A DNA stretch of 7,421 nt from Holophagaceae bacterium UBA692 (GTDB lineage: Bacteria; Acidobacteriota; Holophagae; Holophagales; Holophagaceae): positions 2,852-10,272 of the forward strand of contig DBMS01000131.1 of assembly GCA_002297665.1 (NCBI GenBank), in the 5' to 3' direction. Shown here in pieces: positions 5,744 through 7,421 of the stretch. Each line of letters opens with the position of its first letter. Position 1 is the first letter of the stretch. The notes under the pieces are model-generated. The model searched no databases, had not been told where the DNA came from, and saw nothing but the letters and a program-made list of their open reading frames with translations. The position numbers and the translations under genes were made by a program.

Positions 5744-7421
5744 TCACTTCCTGGCGCGGGACTTCTTGCGCTTTTCTGGGCAGATCCAGCCTTGCAGGGC
5801 GAACTCGAAGACCTCCTCCACGTGCTTGACCGGGTGGAAGTGGAGCTTCTTCCGCACCTCGGGGGCGATCTCCTCCAGGTCCTTCTGGTTGGCGAAGGGG
5901 ATGAGGATCTCCTTCACGCCCACCCGAAGGGCGGCCAGGGACTTTTCCTTGAGCCCGCCGATGGGCAGGGCCTCGCCCCGGAGGTCGATCTCGCCGGTCA
6001 TGGCGAAGGTGTTGAGCACGGGCAGGCCCTTGAGGACGGACAGGAGCACGGTGGCGATGGCCAGGCCGGCGCTGGGGCCGTCCTTGGGAATGGCCCCCTC
6101 GGGGAAATGGATATGCAAGTCGTTCTTTTGGAATACTTCCGGGTCGATTTCGAAGGCGTCGCTGCGGCTGCGGATGTAGCTCAGGGCCGCCTGGGCACTT
6201 TCCTTCATGACGTCGCCCAACTGACCGGTGAGCACCAGGGCGCCCTTGCCGGGCATCTTGAGGGCTTCCACGAAGAGCACTTCGCCGCCGGTGGAGGTCC
6301 AGGCCAGGCCGGTGACGACGCCCACCCGCGGCGCCTTGAGCCGCTCGTCCTGGAGGAGCTTCACGGGGCCCAGGAGGTCATGGACGTTCTTGTCGCTGAG
6401 GGTGATCCGCGTCTTCAGGTCGCCCTCGGCCACCTTGCGGGCCACCTTGCGGCACACCGTGCCGATTTCCCGTTCCAGCTGCCTGAGGCCCGCTTCCCGG
6501 GTGTACCCGGTGATGATGGCCTGGAGGCCCTTGGGGCTGAAGGTCACCTGCTTGTCGGTAATGCCGTTCTTCTCGAGCTGCCGGGGGATGAGGTGGCGTT
6601 CGGCGATGCCGACCTTCTCCTCCAGGGTGTAGCTGGAGAGGTGGATGATCTCCATGCGGTCCCGGAATGCGGGCTGGATGGGATCCAGTTCGTTGGCGTT
6701 GGTGAGGAAGAGCACCTGGCTGAGGTCGATGGGGACGTTCATGTAGTGGTCGCGGAACGTGTGGTTCTGCTCGGGGTCCAGCACTTCCAGGAGGGCAGCG
6801 GAGGGGTCGCCGCGCATGTCGCGGCCGATCTTGTCCACCTCGTCCAGCATGATCACGGGATTCATGGACTTGACCTGGTGGAGCGCCTGGATGATCCGCC
6901 CGGGCATGGCGCCCACGTAGGTGCGGCGGTGGCCCCGGATCTCGCTCTCGTCGTGGACGCCGCCCAGGGAGATGCGGCTGAACTTGCGGCCCAGGGCGCG
7001 GGCGACGCTCTTGCCCAGGGAGGTCTTGCCGGTGCCCGGCGGGCCCACGAAGCAGAGGATGGTGCCCTTGTGGTCGGGGTTCAGCTTGCGCACGGCGAGG
7101 TACTCCACCAGGCGATCCTTGATCTTCTCCAGGCCGTAGTGATCCTCGTCGAGGATCCGCTTGGCCTCCTTGAGATCCAGGTTGTCCTCGGTGGTGGTGC
7201 CCCAGGGCATTTCCGTCATCCACTCCAGGTAGGTGCGGGTGACGGCGGTCTCGCTGCTGTCCGGGTGCATGCGCTCGAGCTTCTTGAGGTTGCGGTCGAT
7301 CTCCAGGAGGGGCTCGTCCGGTACCTTCATCTTGGCCATCTTGTCCCGGAAGGCCTGGATCTCCTCGGCCAGTTCGCTGCCTTCGCCCAGCTCCTGCTGG
7401 ATGGCCTTGAGCTGCTGGCGC
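5744..7421 (-). CDS. lon: ATP-dependent protease Lon, C-terminal ~558 residues
   Basis: Lon is a homohexameric cytoplasmic AAA+ serine protease that degrades misfolded and selected regulatory proteins. The gene runs off the right edge; the missing part is most of the N-terminal substrate-recognition domain, judged against the 784-residue E. coli protein. The frame stays open to the edge, opening with RQQLKAIQQELGEG, the conserved coiled-coil helix before the ATPase, so the internal ATG at 7339 is not the start. Walker A GPPGTGKTS is encoded near 7020-7046, Walker B IMLDEVDK near 6830-6855. The protease has the Ser-Lys dyad: Ser in PKDGPSAG (codon 6071-6073) and Lys in GGLKEK (codon 5942-5944), 43 residues apart exactly as in E. 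coli (Ser679/Lys722). The protein ends with a basic tail CPEKRKKSRARK. ftsY follows on the same strand. A heat-shock promoter, if any, lies outside the window. Confidence 0.98.
   Translation of the reverse strand, partial: RQQLKAIQQELGEGSELAEEIQAFRDKMAKMKVPDEPLLEIDRNLKKLERMHPDSSETAVTRTYLEWMTEMPWGTTTEDNLDLKEAKRILDEDHYGLEKIKDRLVEYLAVRKLNPDHKGTILCFVGPPGTGKTSLGKSVARALGRKFSRISLGGVHDESEIRGHRRTYVGAMPGRIIQALHQVKSMNPVIMLDEVDKIGRDMRGDPSAALLEVLDPEQNHTFRDHYMNVPIDLSQVLFLTNANELDPIQPAFRDRMEIIHLSSYTLEEKVGIAERHLIPRQLEKNGITDKQVTFSPKGLQAIITGYTREAGLRQLEREIGTVCRKVARKVAEGDLKTRITLSDKNVHDLLGPVKLLQDERLKAPRVGVVTGLAWTSTGGEVLFVEALKMPGKGALVLTGQLGDVMKESAQAALSYIRSRSDAFEIDPEVFQKNDLHIHFPEGAIPKDGPSAGLAIATVLLSVLKGLPVLNTFAMTGEIDLRGEALPIGGLKEKSLAALRVGVKEILIPFANQKDLEEIAPEVRKKLHFHPVKHVEEVFEFALQGWICPEKRKKSRARK

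Noticed and set aside
4462..5829. A 455-codon open frame on the + strand across ribD, ftsY and the lon end
   Set aside because: It is antisense to three genes with complete catalytic motifs; its translation is rich in Gly, Ala, His and Gln repeats with no domain, as expected from GC-rich codon shadow.
1..7421. CRISPR arrays, tRNA or rRNA genes, insertion sequences, defence genes
   Set aside because: No regularly spaced repeats, tRNA-like cloverleaf, transposase motif or terminal inverted repeats were seen; nearly all bases belong to conserved housekeeping genes.

Overview
The window is GC-rich, densely coding bacterial chromosome with no plasmid, phage or transposon genes. It looks like core housekeeping territory. 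The gene content (mnmE, gatB, a trans-sulfuration enzyme, thiS, ribD, ftsY, lon) and codon use suggest a free-living Gram-negative-type bacterium. A Holophaga/Geothrix-like member of the Acidobacteriota is my best guess, but it rests on overall resemblance, not on a decisive marker.

Left half, + strand (1-3575): the C-terminal 128 codons of mnmE (tRNA wobble-uridine modification GTPase); gatB (tRNA-dependent amidotransferase subunit B) 24 nt later; a 55-codon gene for a tail-anchored membrane protein directly behind gatB; a strong hairpin; then a PLP-dependent Cys/Met trans-sulfuration enzyme. A ThiS-type sulfur-carrier gene starts three bases after that enzyme's stop codon. mnmE and gatB both serve tRNA maturation and charging. 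The PLP enzyme and ThiS form a second small unit whose theme is sulfur transfer.

Right half, - strand (3615-7421): reading in the direction of transcription, lon (ATP-dependent protease, N-terminus outside the window), an 85-nt gap, ftsY (SRP receptor GTPase, TTG start) and ribD (riboflavin biosynthesis), whose start overlaps the end of ftsY. The two gene sets converge at 3576-3614, where a GC-rich hairpin may serve as a terminator.

The points most worth following are: (1) the coupled trans-sulfuration enzyme and ThiS pair, with no thiG or thiF beside it, which recalls protein-thiocarboxylate routes to homocysteine; (2) a palindrome between ftsY and lon that differs at one central position from the Myxococcus-type parS core, in a region where mnmE hints at closeness to the replication origin; (3) the unnamed 55-residue tail-anchored protein; (4) an NQAD instead of NKxD nucleotide-specificity motif in MnmE. 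I found no clear, fully novel multi-gene system; most of the window is conserved core genome.
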